64,000 bases of DNA from Purpureocillium takamizusanense (Eukaryota; Ascomycota; Sordariomycetes; Hypocreales; Ophiocordycipitaceae): the NCBI RefSeq assembly GCF_022605165.1, contig NC_063069.1, positions 1,054,001-1,118,000 of the forward strand, in the 5' to 3' direction. The translations under genes were made by a program, and so were the position numbers. How positions within the stretch are numbered: the first letter of the stretch is position 1; every line of letters begins with the position of its first letter. Positions 8,709 through 20,488 of this stretch are shown one piece after another. The notes under the pieces were generated by a model. The model did no database searches. It saw nothing but the letters and a program-made list of their open reading frames with translations, and was not told the DNA's origin.

Positions 8709-10583
8709 ATGCGCCTCTGCAGCGTCTCTGCCAGGACGGCGCTCGTGTGCCTCTCCACATTGTCCCTCACGCAAGCCGCCGCCGTCACCATGTCTTCTCA
8801 CTCCTCGTCCTCCTCATCGCCGCCCCCCCAATTCCACAACGCGGCCAGCCACGCCGCCGCCGACCCCTTCGTGCTGTACGACGCCCGCAGCGCGCGGTAC
8901 TATGCGTACTCGACCGAGGGCGCCGACGAGGGCTTCAACTTTGGCATCTACAGCAGCCCGGACCTGGCAACCTGGCACAGGCACCCGGGCGGCGCGCTCA
9001 GGGCCTGCCGCGATGGCGATGCGAAGCCCCTCGCGGACGGCCAGGCGTGCTGGGCGCGCGACTGGCTCTGGGCGCCCGAGACGTACTACAACGAAAAGAC
9101 GGGCTGGTACTTCTTCGTCTTCGCGGGCCGCCTGCGCGAGGACCTGGCCAAGGACCACTTCCGCTACTCGGCCTTCGAGGAGCCGTCCAAGCTCGGGGTC
9201 GCCGTCTCGCGCTCGCCCGCGGGGCCGTTCCGCGAGATCGAGCCCCGGCCCATCGACTGGTACCCCTTCGACCCGGACTACCACGACGTGAACCTCATCA
9301 TGGACGACAAGCAGATGCTGCCGCCGCGGGACCTGAGCGACGGGCAAAAGGCCCCGCGCGGGACCTACATCCCGACCATTGACCCCAACATCCTGTTCGA
9401 CGACGACGACGGCCGCGTCTACCTGTACGCGTCGCGCAACGCCTACCGCAACTGGAACTGGGACGCCGAGCTGGGCAAGTACGTCGAGGAGTCCAACATC
9501 ATCGTCGTCGAGCTGGCGCGCGACTGGTGGGACGACCCCACGGCGTCGACGATGCCCGCCATCGTCGCCTCGCAGATCGACGCCCACGCCAAAGACGCTC
9601 CCCCTCTGCCGGACGACATTGGCTCTTCTTCTTACAACGGCACCGGCGAGATCGGCAACCCCCCGCGCAAGGATGGTTGGAAGACGGTCATCTCGTACGG
9701 CGCGGACCCGCAGGCGTGGGAAAACTTCCACGTCAACGACTACGACAAGTACAACGGCACCAAGAAGGACAGGCGCTGGGCCGAGGGCAGCACCGTCATC
9801 AGGCGGCCCGACGCGCACACGGGCAAGCCGGTCTACCTGCTGACCTACAGCGCCAACAACTTCGAGGCGTCCAACTACGGCGTGGGCTTCGCGACGGCCG
9901 AGTCCCCGCTGGGGCCGTTTCGCAAGTCGGCCAAGAACCCGGTCCTGTCGCAGGAGCCCGACGGCGCCATCCCGATCTACTCGACGGGGCACGGGAGCAT
10001 CGTCGCGTCGCCATCATCATCACCTCCTTCGTCTCACGGCCACGAGGAGGGCGGCGGCGACCCACAGGAGGTGACGCTCCGGACGCCCGAGGGCGCCGAG
10101 CTCTTCTACGTGCACCACGCGCGCAACAGCACGACCCAAGGCCGCTCGCTGTACACGACGCGCATGACGCTCGACGAGTCGGCCGTGCGCTTCGGGTCCG
10201 ACGACGCCATCGCCATGTCCCTGACGCCGCTGGACCAGCCCCTGCCACGGGACACGTATCCCATCCAGATGGAGGCCAGCTGCGGCAGCAGCTCCCAGCA
10301 ACACGTCGACGGTGACGAGGGCAACAAAAAGTCGCGGCGGTACAACGTCCGCGTCGTGTCCAAGCACGGCGCCAGCTTCGACCTCCGCGAGGCCTCCAAC
10401 CGCGTCGTCGCCGCGTGCGGCAGCAACCGGGAGGCGACGTCCATCGTGGACGGCCAGCGGGAGGGCGAATTCGTGCTCACCTTTGGCGAGGGGGCCGCGC
10501 GCTCGGGGCTGGTGTACCAGCGCCGAAACGTCGACGGCAGCTGGTCCACGGTGGCTAGAGCGAGCGTCCGCTGCAGGGACTGA
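8709..10583 (+). CDS. Secreted glycoside hydrolase family 43 enzyme
   Basis: A single exon encodes 624 residues. Residues 1-25 form a signal peptide with a hydrophobic core (ALVCLSTLSL) and an AAA cleavage region, so secretion is expected. The five-bladed propeller of GH43 is indicated by ADPFVLYD with the probable base Asp52, WLWAPETYY, TIDPNILFDDD, AEGSTVIRR with the probable acid Glu359, and YSTGHGSIV near residue 427. GH43 members remove arabinofuranosyl or xylosyl units from arabinan, arabinoxylan or pectin side chains. The exact substrate cannot be read from motifs. A Ser-rich linker follows the signal peptide, and another low-complexity loop lies near residues 436-450. The C-terminal 150 residues are likely the usual beta-sandwich region. 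The start is the first ATG of the frame and gives the signal peptide. Confidence 0.88.
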   Translation: MRLCSVSARTALVCLSTLSLTQAAAVTMSSHSSSSSSPPPQFHNAASHAAADPFVLYDARSARYYAYSTEGADEGFNFGIYSSPDLATWHRHPGGALRACRDGDAKPLADGQACWARDWLWAPETYYNEKTGWYFFVFAGRLREDLAKDHFRYSAFEEPSKLGVAVSRSPAGPFREIEPRPIDWYPFDPDYHDVNLIMDDKQMLPPRDLSDGQKAPRGTYIPTIDPNILFDDDDGRVYLYASRNAYRNWNWDAELGKYVEESNIIVVELARDWWDDPTASTMPAIVASQIDAHAKDAPPLPDDIGSSSYNGTGEIGNPPRKDGWKTVISYGADPQAWENFHVNDYDKYNGTKKDRRWAEGSTVIRRPDAHTGKPVYLLTYSANNFEASNYGVGFATAESPLGPFRKSAKNPVLSQEPDGAIPIYSTGHGSIVASPSSSPPSSHGHEEGGGDPQEVTLRTPEGAELFYVHHARNSTTQGRSLYTTRMTLDESAVRFGSDDAIAMSLTPLDQPLPRDTYPIQMEASCGSSSQQHVDGDEGNKKSRRYNVRVVSKHGASFDLREASNRVVAACGSNREATSIVDGQREGEFVLTFGEGAARSGLVYQRRNVDGSWSTVARASVRCRD

Positions 10584-13050
10584 ACGGAATTGGTGGCGGG
10601 GTTCCCCACGGACGATGGAAGTGCTCTCGGATGCGTGAAGGGCTTGCAGCATGAGCAAGTGTTGTCAATGAATGACAGTGCATATAAATACGCTGTGTTT
10701 GTCTGTCAATGCCTGGTGGTGGCGATAGGTTAGAGGGAAAAGGGGCAACAAAACATAAAACGTAGTCGTTTCGCCGGCAGAACTCTCACTGTGTTCCCCC
10801 GACACATCATACACCATGCTACATGTATCGTCCTCCCCATTTCATCTCTGTCGAGGTGTGAGGCCTCGCGAGGCATACATTTAAGGCAGACGTTATCGAA
10901 CCGTTGCCTAGTGTAAAGCCCGGCGTCGAAAGTGGTGGGTGGTTCTCTGGAGTCGTCTCATCCAGGGGACGAGACGTGGACCAGAGAAGTGACCAAAGGA
11001 CCGTTGAAGTAAACTGCAAGCAGTCGTCTGCATAGTAAAAAAGAAACAGCCAACGTTCGACGTGGGACGAACACTGGGCAAAGACACTGCGGGAGCTCAT
11101 CCCCTGGCCGCAATGGCATGATCTTTGAGAAAAAGCCCGCTTACATGCCCAGCATCAGGGTTCTGTGGGTTGCACCGGGACTGCATGATGCAGAACTGAA
11201 CGGAGATCCGTCGCATGGACGGAAACCACCTCGACGAAGAACGAGCCTGTAGAAGATGCGCTATCCTACGCAACCGCGCTGCAGCCAAGATCGGCCCGTC
11301 GAAAGACTCCTTGCTCGTCTTTCATCATGCTGCGTCCTGGCACAGCAACAATGCAGATCCACGGTCTCCGACCGCAGCCGCCCCCCCTCCCCCGCGTTAT
11401 ATGCGATGACACCCGCGTGGACCCGGGCTGACGGCAGATCTCTCCACACAGAGAGAGGATGCGAGGGGTGACACAGTAGTACATGATGCCGAGCCTGAGC
11501 ACAGCCCGGGCGGCGCGGAGACCACTGGCGCGGAGTGTGTTGCACGTAACATTATACAAGGTACATACGTGCCCGTCGTATAACTCGTTACCGATGAAAT
11601 AGCTACATGGCATGCGTACATCGATATTTCGCGCTACAAGTTGAAACACTTTTGGCCTCCTGAGCTCAACTACCGCCGGTGCGTCTTTCCTTTCTTTTGA
11701 AGCTGGAAGGGCCGGGGAGAAAACTGCGACAAGACTTTAGTGCGGCACGGTTTTCGAATATGACGCCGTCTCACAGTCCGATTTGGGTATCCCGGCGGGG
11801 TAGACGGGCGGTTTGGTTCGGCGCCGGGCGTTGCTCACCTACCTACATGTACTTGGCACGTATGTATCCACAAGGATCTGCTGTCCCACCGCCACACTTA
11901 GTTACCTACATACTCTCAGTCGCCGACGGTGCGTTACACGTACGTACTTTGTGCCAATGCTACCTAATCAGTGCAAAAACGCGGGGGTGAATGACGATGT
12001 CCCAGACGAAATCGAGAGAGAAAAGGGGGGGCGGCGGGTGGAGGTCGGTGACATGGAGGGCGCGGGCGGCATGCGGGAACGGGACATACTATGCAAGTGC
12101 TCATCCAGCGAGTGACGCCATCTCGCGCATCTCGCGCATCTCGCATTGATAATACTACGTGTGTACGTATGGCGGTACCTACCTTACCTACCAATTTTCC
12201 CTACCCCGGCGAGCAAGGCACGAAGCACGTACATACGTACGAAGTACACACCTCGACGCATGGGAGATGCGAGGGACAAACCTCCCATCACCGCCACTAC
12301 AAGGAAGTACTCGCACGCACCTCCATGTCTTGTCGATCCTGTGCAAGTAACGTCCAAAAAAAAGGCGCGCCATCCCTCCTCCTCCTCAGCTGCGTGGCGC
12401 CTAGTCTCGGTTCCGCTGCTCGAGTTCGGAACCAAACGGAGCTGGAAGCTGGGATGGAAAGGGGGGGGACAGGGATTTGCTACTGCTACCAAGAAGACCT
12501 GAGGGGAGGGGGTGCTTTGTTGATACATGCACTCAACAAAGGGACCGTTTCTCGTACTTCGTACTTCGTACGGCCTTCCTCGGGCCAGTGGCGGCCTCCA
12601 ACTACAGTGAGAGGACCAATGTACTCCACTACTTGGCTGAGCTGTCAGATTTGTCTATGTGCATGTGGGTGTCTCTCATCTCATGAGCGGTCACAGAATA
12701 CAACACAAAAGGTCCGTGAAGTTCATTGAAAATTGTTTTTTATGCTATTTATGATGTCATGCTCATCAGGGTATAAGGTGGTGCATGATGTTTTGGGAGT
12801 TTCCCGAGTCTAGCTGGAAAACAAAATGCAGGGGCAGCACAGTCTATAGTCTATGCACCTCGCCCGCAATCTATCTGTTCGATCCTGTCTCGACGCAGAT
12901 GCTATATGGGAGAAAAGGAAAAGAAGAGCCAGTGATTCGTAAAGCCGTGAGCTGAAGAGCAAAACTCGCCAATTTATGAGCCAAATATCGAAAGTCGAAA
13001 AACGCCAACCAATGGATGTGTGATGATTGATGGGGAAAGGCGGAGGCGTA
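10584..13050. other. Gene-poor spacer, GTAC-rich
   Basis: About 2.5 kb hold no ORF with coding character on either strand. GTAC-containing short palindromes are dense between 11.9 and 12.6 kb, including three tandem copies of cgtactt at 12553-12572, and a ggtacctaccttacctacc patch lies near 12174. The right end must contain the 3' UTR of the CECR5-type gene. Confidence 0.5.
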
Positions 13051-14517
13051 TTATGCCGTGATGGCATCTTCGGCATCCACGATCATAGCATCGGCCTTCG
13101 CGCCCTCAGGGATGCCAATGACGTCCTTCTTGAGCGACGAGACGACCTGCTTGCGCATCTCGCGCTGGATACCGTGGTTGACGGCATCGAGGACGTTGTC
13201 GACGGTGACACGAGGCTTGTAGGCAGGCTCGGTGCCGTCCTGGTAGACACCTGTCTTGACGAGGATGCTGTACCAGTCATTCTCGGCCTTCTCATTGACG
13301 GCGTTGGTGCCGCGGATGTCGCTCTCCGGGGTGTCGCCGACAAAGTAGACAGTTTGGGGCGGACGCTCGAGGCCGTGCTCGGTGTTGCGCCACTGGCTCA
13401 TGAGGCGGTAGGCAAACTCAAATGTGGGCACCTGAGGCTTGCCGAAGGCGTGCGTGTGCAGCTTACCCTTGCCGCCCGTGAGGTCCTTGAAGGTGACCTC
13501 GAACATGCGGCGGAGGGCACCCATGCCGAGGCGGACGTGTTCGTGGGCAGCCGACCAAACGACATCGTTGTGGGAGAAGTAGAAGGGCGGGCCCTCGTCC
13601 ATGGTCTCGCTGCGGGTGCCTAGGCGGCCGCCCTTGGACATGGCGAGGTCGAGCATGATCTGGATGTCGCCAGCCCAGTCGCGGGAGTCGGCGAAGACGA
13701 AAACGGCGTCGATGACGACGTCGTCAAAGTTGCGGTCACGGGAGTTGGCATGCTCCTCATCGGTGAGCTTGCGGAACGGGGTGGTGGCGGAGTCGGCCTT
13801 GATGATGTCGCCCGGCGTGACAACGTCCTTGAAGCCATAGCCCTCAGCGACGTGGCGGCACTTCTCGCCCTCGCCACCAACGACAAGGACCGTCTTGTAC
13901 TTGTTGGCCATTTCCCTCATAGGTGTGTGGCCGCAGATGAATTGGCCGGGCTTGATGTCCTGGAGGAGCTGGCGAGACAGGTCGCCGCAGCGCTCCTCCT
14001 CGGTCTTGCCGCCGCCATTTGTGAGGAAGATATGAGGGCTGAGGAAATGTGTTAGTCAACCGTGATCTAACCAAAAGAAGGGTGTGTGTGCGTGTATCGA
14101 TGGCGTGTACCCCAGCAGTCCCATCTCACGATGCAACAGCGGTGGGGAAATGCAGGCATCGTTGAAAATCCGGGGGTGGGTAATGGATATTTCTGGGTCA
14201 ACTTACATATGGAGGCCGAACTCGTTCTCGCCGTTGAGGACCCGCATGGCCTGGATGGCCTCGGGGATGGCCTTGCCGCCGCGGACGAGGACGCCGTCAA
14301 TGTCGAACGCAAAGACGAAGGAGTCGGCGACGTGGGCCGGGTCGACGGGGGAGTTGGGCGTGGGGATGCTCGAGACACTGACAGCGCGAGAGCTGTCCGA
14401 AGCCAGGTCGGGCGAACTGGGAGAAGTTGTGCCATCCGAGGGCATGGAGATGTCGTCAAACTCCATCTTGGCCTGGGAGACCTTGCGGTAAAAGGCGGCT
14501 CTCTGCTTGGGCTCCAT
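13051..14517 (-). CDS. CECR5/Cut1-type HAD hydrolase, class IIA
   Basis: Two exons (14517-14207 and 14038-13051) join to 432 residues across a 168-bp intron with GTAAGT, a TGACTAAC branch and CAG. The HAD nucleophile motif FAFDIDGVL has D72 and D74. Motif II is FLTNGGGKTEEE, spanning the exon join. Motifs III and IV are FGKPQVPTFEFA and VGDTPESDIRGTNA. This order, with a cap domain between motifs II and III, fits the fungal CECR5-like subfamily, often annotated as mitochondrial HAD-superfamily hydrolases acting on phosphorylated small molecules. The true substrate is not known. The first ATG is chosen at 14517; the frame continues upstream without another ATG. An N-terminal serine/proline-rich stretch (residues 15-60) precedes the fold. 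Confidence 0.88.
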
Positions 14518-14945
14518 GATGGCGGCGGTGGTGACGGTGAATCTTTCCCTCTGGTCGGTGGTGATGGTTTGGTTCAACAGAGAGTGAGTGTGGAAACTTG
14601 GTGGACCGGTGGAGAGGATAGAAGATGATGGGAGGCGTGGGTTGATGGTTTGATAGAGAAGAGATCTACCGTCAAGAACGGTGGGAGGGCATGAAGCCTT
14701 TATAATCGCTCGAGGGCATCCTTACTCAGACTCCCATGATGTGGCTGCAACACGAGACGAGGGCAGACATGGCCCATCCCCGCGTGGGGCCCGTCGCTGG
14801 GTCCATTGGAAAAAAGATGGATATCCCCTGAAGACGAGTGAGCGAACCGAGTCATAATCCGTTGTTGCAACGACGTAGTAGTTGGTTTTGACCGACGCTA
14901 CCACGCAGTTACGTACCTCGCCAACTACTACTTCCACGTAGGTAC

Positions 14946-14973
14946 CCAGCCCAGCCCAGCCCAGCCCAGCCCA
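14946..14973. repeat. (CAGCC)n microsatellite
   Basis: About five and a half perfect copies of a 5-bp CAGCC unit lie upstream of the CECR5-type gene. Confidence 0.85.
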
Positions 14974-16464
14974 CATGCCGTCTGCCCTGCCCAGACCCGT
15001 GTGTGTCGGGCCCCCTTGCTGACGGGAACAAGGTACCGCGCTTTGGGCCGGCCGGTACAAGGCGCGCGCGGGCGTCGACGGTGGCATCGCAAGTCGCCGT
15101 GGCGAAAGGGGCGGCCGTCTTCGCGTACTCCACCGAGGCGGTACCCGTACCCACAGTTTGTGAAAAACTCTAGTTGTATGACATGTGCGTAGTGGGAGGT
15201 GGTGATGACGGAGGGAGGGTGGTGACGCGCGAAGGGACTGGAGGGCCCGCGACGGCGGCGGAGGGACGGTGACGAGGGGAGAAAAAAAGTGGACAGGGCG
15301 AGTTTTCTGGTGGTGGTGAAGTTTCGTTCATGGCGGATACATCGAGGTGATTGGCCTGATACGGCTCAGATTAGGTACCTGACGGAGTACACTGCGCCGG
15401 GCTCTCTAGTACTACCACCACTCTATCTCATCGTTGAGTTCGTTGAGGCGAAACGCCCACGCGCTGCCGCGGGTTTCGATGACGGTGGACGACCTCTGAC
15501 ACGGTGGAGTGTAGTGGCAAGTATCCGGGCGCCGTCACTCGTCGTCCAGGGGGACACGGCGCGAGATACAGGTACCTCGAGGAAACGTGCAGCCACCGTT
15601 CTGTCCTGCCCTCCCACCCATGCCATCCATCCACGACCTCGGTTGTCTGCTGCTGTGCCAGTGGCTTGGCTGCCCCTGCGCTGCCTCTTCCGACTGGTTC
15701 GGGGTGGCGGTGGTGCATTGCTTCGGCCCCTGGCGGCAGCGGCGGCGGTTAAAAAAAAAACGAGTTGGTGTGCAGAACTGCCGGATCACGGGTGGTGTTT
15801 TTTTCTTCTTTTCGTGAACTGTGTCCCTTGATGACAACAAGCTGCAGGAACGACATGAATCACAGGACTCTATCTACTCTGCTGGCCTGAGGACAAGGAC
15901 ATGTAGTTTCTCGACCCGCACCGCAGACATGCAACACGCCCGCGCTTGACGTACGTCTCGTACACAAGCGCCGCGTCGCCGGGGTGGTTTCCCCCCCCAC
16001 TACCGCCGCCGTCGGTGCGATGGTAACCTCCTGGTGACATTCGAGGCATTTACCACGAGGCCGGGTTCTGGCGGGGGCCAAGCACGATGACGTGCGTACC
16101 TCTCGGGTCACGTCGTCGTCCTGGTCGTCGCGCGGGATGAGGTACACGTAGCGCAGCACGTTGTACTACTAGGTATTACTAGTAGATACACGCACATGCC
16201 TGTCTGTCTGACGTCCCATGCCAACCAGATAGCGGCGGATCTGAGGCTGTGAGGCTCTGTCCACGCCTCGCCGGGGGCCCAATGGGAGGCTGCGCCGCAG
16301 ACCAGCAGACGGCTTCACTGGCCAAGACGGCCTCCTGCGCGTCCGCAACCGCAGCCGCATCCTCAGGTGTGATGGAGGGGAGGTTCCATTGTTGAGGCAT
16401 ATCCGTCCACTGAGGATGATGCGTGTGCGTCCGGGCACTTATCTCGGCCGCGAGTAACAAACAA

Positions 16465-16486
16465 ACACACACACACACACACACAC
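16465..16486. repeat. (AC)11 microsatellite
   Basis: Eleven perfect AC dinucleotides lie in non-coding DNA. Confidence 0.9.
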
Positions 16487-16722
16487 GAAACAGCAGCAAC
16501 AAGGGGGAGGGGGGGACCCGGCCTCAAGCCAAGCCCGCAAAGGTACTTTGCGCGCCGGGGCATTTTCGCGTACGTGGATGTACCTATCCTCATGTTGGCT
16601 GGCCTCCACCCTGCCGGCATGTACATGTAGATACGCGTTACATGTAACTTGCAGATGGAGGATCATCACCGCCATCCTAGGAAATCCCGAGACGAGACGG
16701 TCAGAGTCAAAGATATGGATGT

Positions 16723-16747
16723 GGGGTTGGGGTTGGGGTTGGGGGGG
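16723..16747 (+). repeat. TTGGGG-type repeat with G-quadruplex potential
   Basis: Three GGGGTT units are followed by a run of seven G, which gives four G-runs separated by TT loops. This satisfies the usual quadruplex pattern. It differs from the TTAGGG telomere repeat usual in filamentous ascomycetes. Confidence 0.75.
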
Positions 16748-19663
16748 TATGGTACAGTGACACCGTCGGCGTTAGTAGCAGCAGCAGCAGCAGCACAGCA
16801 ACAAACAGCAAACGGCAAGGACGGACCGGTAAAAGGGTACCTTTCTGTGACAGTGGCGGCTGAGGCTCAAAAAACAATGGAGAGAGAAGAGGCAGACGTG
16901 ATTTGGCGAACAAACGCCGATGGCGAGACGAAACGGTACACATACTCTACGTGAGGTACCGTACCGTAGCAGGTGCGTGCGCGCATTCTCCGTACTATAC
17001 TTTTTCGCGCAACCTGTGCTGCTGCGATTTGGTTACGGTACGGTGGAGCCGTGGGACCTGCGCAAGATCGGTGAACTCAACACGGGTCGGAGACGGCGAC
17101 GGCGACGACTCACAGAACCGTCCGTACAGGTACAGTACGTACTGCAAACTTGGACTGTCAGTTAGTGGACGGTGACAGTCATGATTAACGGTCACAGTTT
17201 TCCCCCTCCCCTCCCTCCCTCCTTCCTAGGCGACCTTCCACCGAGCTTGCTTGGCGGCGGTCGGACCGGCGGTCGGGTATCCATACTGACGTCAAGCCCG
17301 CCCCGCCCCCCGGCCCGGAGACCTATCAGTCGCCGTCCCTCGGCTCCGCTACGGAGCCTCTCGGAGGCCCTCTGTGGAGGCGGGCGGGTCGGGTCCCCCT
17401 GTGCTCCTTCCTTCCTGCACGGCGGGCGGCCAAGCGGCCTGCTGCTGCGGGTTGTGTGTTTCCGCCCCGCCCGCCTCGCGCGCGACCCCTCCGTCCATCA
17501 GTCAGTGCAATCCCCCCCACGCCGCTGTGATGACGAGCTGGGTAATGCACTGCAACATGGCACCGCGTCGTTGTTGTCACTCAAGATTGCCGGGAAAAGC
17601 AAGTTGAACTTGATGAAATATAGTACGTACATGTCGGTTGGGGATTTGCGATGTGCAAAGAGCTGACTTGTGCGCGCAAAGTCTCTGGTCGCCCCTTTCT
17701 TTTGGGGTGTGCGAATGAGGTACTCGTGGTGTTCGCGGGGCGGAACGGAGGAATGTGTCGATGCTGATGACGCTGCGCGGGAATGGGGTGCTGCACTGCT
17801 GATGATGCGGATTCCTTCCCAGCCTGCTTGGCATCCTGGATCCCGATGCCCCCGTTGTGAACAGACAGGGGGCTCTTGGCGAATCGTAGGTTGGACATCT
17901 TCGTCCCTGTGAGTGCCATCTTCGTCCGTCCAGCAGGAGGGATGCCGACGACGTGCACGACTGGGTACGTACTGGGCAGCCGTGTAAGCCGTGCAACTTG
18001 TTGTACAGGCCGAACGGCGACGCTGTCAATATCAACTCTCCTGAGCGCCTTGTTAATTCGCAGCGCACTCGTTTATGCCTTGACATGTCCTGCGCGACTC
18101 AGTGTCACTTAGACCAATCTGCGCATCAATGTGTATTCGTGACAACAAATGGCCGCACTCCATGTGTGACGCGGTTAGTAGTTACAGCGAAGCGCGCGCA
18201 CGGCACAGCACGGCGGCGGTACATACATGCAGCAAGAGAAAAAGAAGAGAGCATCAAGGCAACACATACATTATCAGTACACAATGCAACCCTGCACGCA
18301 CGCACACATGTCCTCGACACGCAGATTTTCGGCAAATCGTCGTCGCGTTTCACTAGCACTTTACGCGCAGTGTCTTGCTTCCTTGCCCTTTTTGACTTTT
18401 CTTTTTTTCACAGGGACAGGACAATCTTCAGCGCGGGGGCAAAACAAAAAAAACATATGAAGCGTTGATCCGTGGCGCCAATATCGACCGCCGCCGCCGA
18501 TCAAACGTACAGCAACAGGCTGGGTAACGCGTGGGAGGGAGATTAATGGCTGCTTTCTCCCGCATCCGCGGGAACAAGAACAAGAAAGTAGAAAGGATAT
18601 TCAAACCTGATCGGCCTCGCGTCCCGTGCGACATACCTTAGGTACTTCGTACAGCGTGCGACGAGAGAGAAACATGACTCCTGCCACAGCACCACGTCCG
18701 TTTCAAGCATTGACAATTTCTCCCCATTCACCTTACACACTTAGACATGCGCATCGACACACGCACGTATGAACATTAGTACCACAAGAGTTCAAAAGTA
18801 CATACGACGCAAATCTCCCAAACCGTGGTGAATTGGAGGGGCTGATCAATTCGTAGTAGGTAGGTAGGTACAGTCCATGGCCTCACACCAGGCCATTGTT
18901 TCAAAAAAACACCGCCCATCCTCTCCCCATTCCCCTTGCCGCGTCTAGAGTTACTCAAGGCGGCATTAGTACTTTGGTCACAGAAGCACTTCGCAAGGGA
19001 AGAAGTACTTTGTGACGAAATAAACACTCTTTGAACGGATCAAGTACTCCTGTGCATATCTACGCGCACCGAGCCGGGGGGGCCGGGCCCCCCCCCCCCT
19101 TGAGGTGCCTCACACACTCCCCCCCTGCGCTGTGCAGAATGGCAATCCGCGGCTTAGTGAGCCAGCTGGACCTCCAACTATCACCTCTCAAAAATCATGG
19201 CGCTCACTACTCCGTACGTACTGCACCCCTTCTGTCCGACGCTGGATAACCCCTGTTGTTGGTGGTTGCCGGTTCCCACCCCTTGACCTTTGGCCGGCTT
19301 GGCTGGATGGCTGGCATATCGCAACCTGGCGTTCGGGGCGAGGATCATCGTCGGCCCAAAAAGCCACATGCTTGGCTGTGGATGTTCTTCTTACATGATA
19401 CCGCTTTTCGGTCTCAGGGGCACTGTTCATGTCCATCTCGCGCCCCCCCTGTGCTCGGAAAACCCTCGCGTTGTGCGCCGCGCCACATGTCTGTCTCTGT
19501 CTCTCTCTCTCTGTCACAGCCAGGCAGCTCCCCAAAATGGGTCGACCACACCAAGCGCCCTTTTTGAGGACTGACCGCCAGAACAGGCCATGCCACGCTC
19601 TTCAGCAACTGACTACGTGAGATTGTTCGGCAGAGGCACATTGTATATCTCACGTGTCGCGCC

Positions 19664-20488
19664 TCACTGCAGGTTGACAAACAGTCCCCCGTCGACGAGG
19701 AGTTGCGCGCCCGTCACGTAGCCGCTCAGCTCGTCGCAGGCCAAGAAGACGGCCGGCCCCGCCAGGTCCCTGGGCTCGCCCGTCCTGCCGAGCGGGATGC
19801 GCCCCTCCATGTAGGCGCGCTTGCCGTCGTCGGCCAGGTCCCCCTCATTGAGCTGCGTGCGGATCGTCCCTGGGAGCAGCGCGTTGCAGCGGATGCCGTG
19901 CTTGCCCAGGGCGACGGCGGTGCTCTGCATCAGGCTCAGCACGCCCGCCTTGGTGGGCGTGTAGTGCGTCTGCTCGCCGCCGCCGACGAGCGCGCTGATG
20001 GAGCTGACGCCAATGATACTGCCGCCCGGGGGCGACTGATGCAGGGCCATCTGCCGGGCGGCGGCCTGCGTGACGTAGAATGCACCCGAGAGGTTGGTGT
20101 TGAGCGTCGTGGTGAAGAGGTCGGGCGAGAGGGACAGGAAGTCGGCAAAGGTGCAGACGCCCGCGTTGGACACGCATACGTCGAGTCGCTTGGCGGTGCC
20201 CGAGTGCGCGACCGCCATCTCGACGAGCCGTGTCGCCGTGGCCGGGTCACGGACGTCACCCGCCTGGTGCGCCAGACGTCCCGCGCCGGCATCTTCCTGC
20301 TCCGCAAGGGCCTTGGCCTCGGCAACAAGCGAGTCGAGATGCGGCTGGTCCCTTTCCAGGCCCAGGTGGTTGACGACCACGCTGGCGCCCTGCCGCAGGA
20401 ACTCGAGGCAGATGGCGCGGCCGATGCCCGTGGTGCCGCCCGTGATGATGGCCGTCTTGCCGGTGAGCAGACCCTTTACTAGCGGCAT
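19664..20488 (-). CDS. LRA1: L-rhamnose 1-dehydrogenase, SDR family
   Basis: A single exon encodes 274 residues. The classical SDR signature is complete: TGGTTGIG (16-23) for NAD(P), SNAG after strand 4, SSISALVGG with the catalytic Ser, and Y176-TPT-K180. The C-terminal third carries the blocks KAGVLSLMQSTAVALGK, NALLPGTIRTQLNE, YMEGRIPLGR and GAQLLVDGGLFVNLQ. These match the yeast L-rhamnose dehydrogenase RHA1/LRA1 closely, including the exact C terminus. The enzyme oxidises L-rhamnose to L-rhamnono-lactone in the cytosol, the first step of the fungal non-phosphorylated route. The start at 20488 fits family length; the frame extends upstream without a better ATG. A (GA)n tract lies just upstream. 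The dehydratase of the same pathway lies 2.1 kb away on the same strand. Confidence 0.87.
   Translation of the reverse strand: MPLVKGLLTGKTAIITGGTTGIGRAICLEFLRQGASVVVNHLGLERDQPHLDSLVAEAKALAEQEDAGAGRLAHQAGDVRDPATATRLVEMAVAHSGTAKRLDVCVSNAGVCTFADFLSLSPDLFTTTLNTNLSGAFYVTQAAARQMALHQSPPGGSIIGVSSISALVGGGEQTHYTPTKAGVLSLMQSTAVALGKHGIRCNALLPGTIRTQLNEGDLADDGKRAYMEGRIPLGRTGEPRDLAGPAVFLACDELSGYVTGAQLLVDGGLFVNLQ

Larger units (their letters stand above)
14518..19663. other. Five-kilobase gene-desert spacer with simple repeats
   Basis: No ORF on either strand has a recognisable fold or consistent codon bias, although many short ORFs occur by chance in GC-rich DNA. It contains a (CAGCC)n tract at 14946-14973, an (AC)11 tract at 16465-16486, a four-run G-tract at 16723-16747, a TAGG repeat near 18855-18871 and a (TC)n tract near 19498-19514. 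A small unrecognised ncRNA or secreted peptide gene cannot be excluded. Confidence 0.5.

Noticed and set aside
8814..9992. 392-codon minus-strand ORF over the GH43 gene
   Set aside because: Val/Arg-rich mirror of a GC3-rich gene; the plus frame has all GH43 motifs.
16723..16747. Internal telomere
   Set aside because: The unit is TTGGGG in only three copies, not the TTAGGG of filamentous ascomycetes; a microsatellite is simpler.
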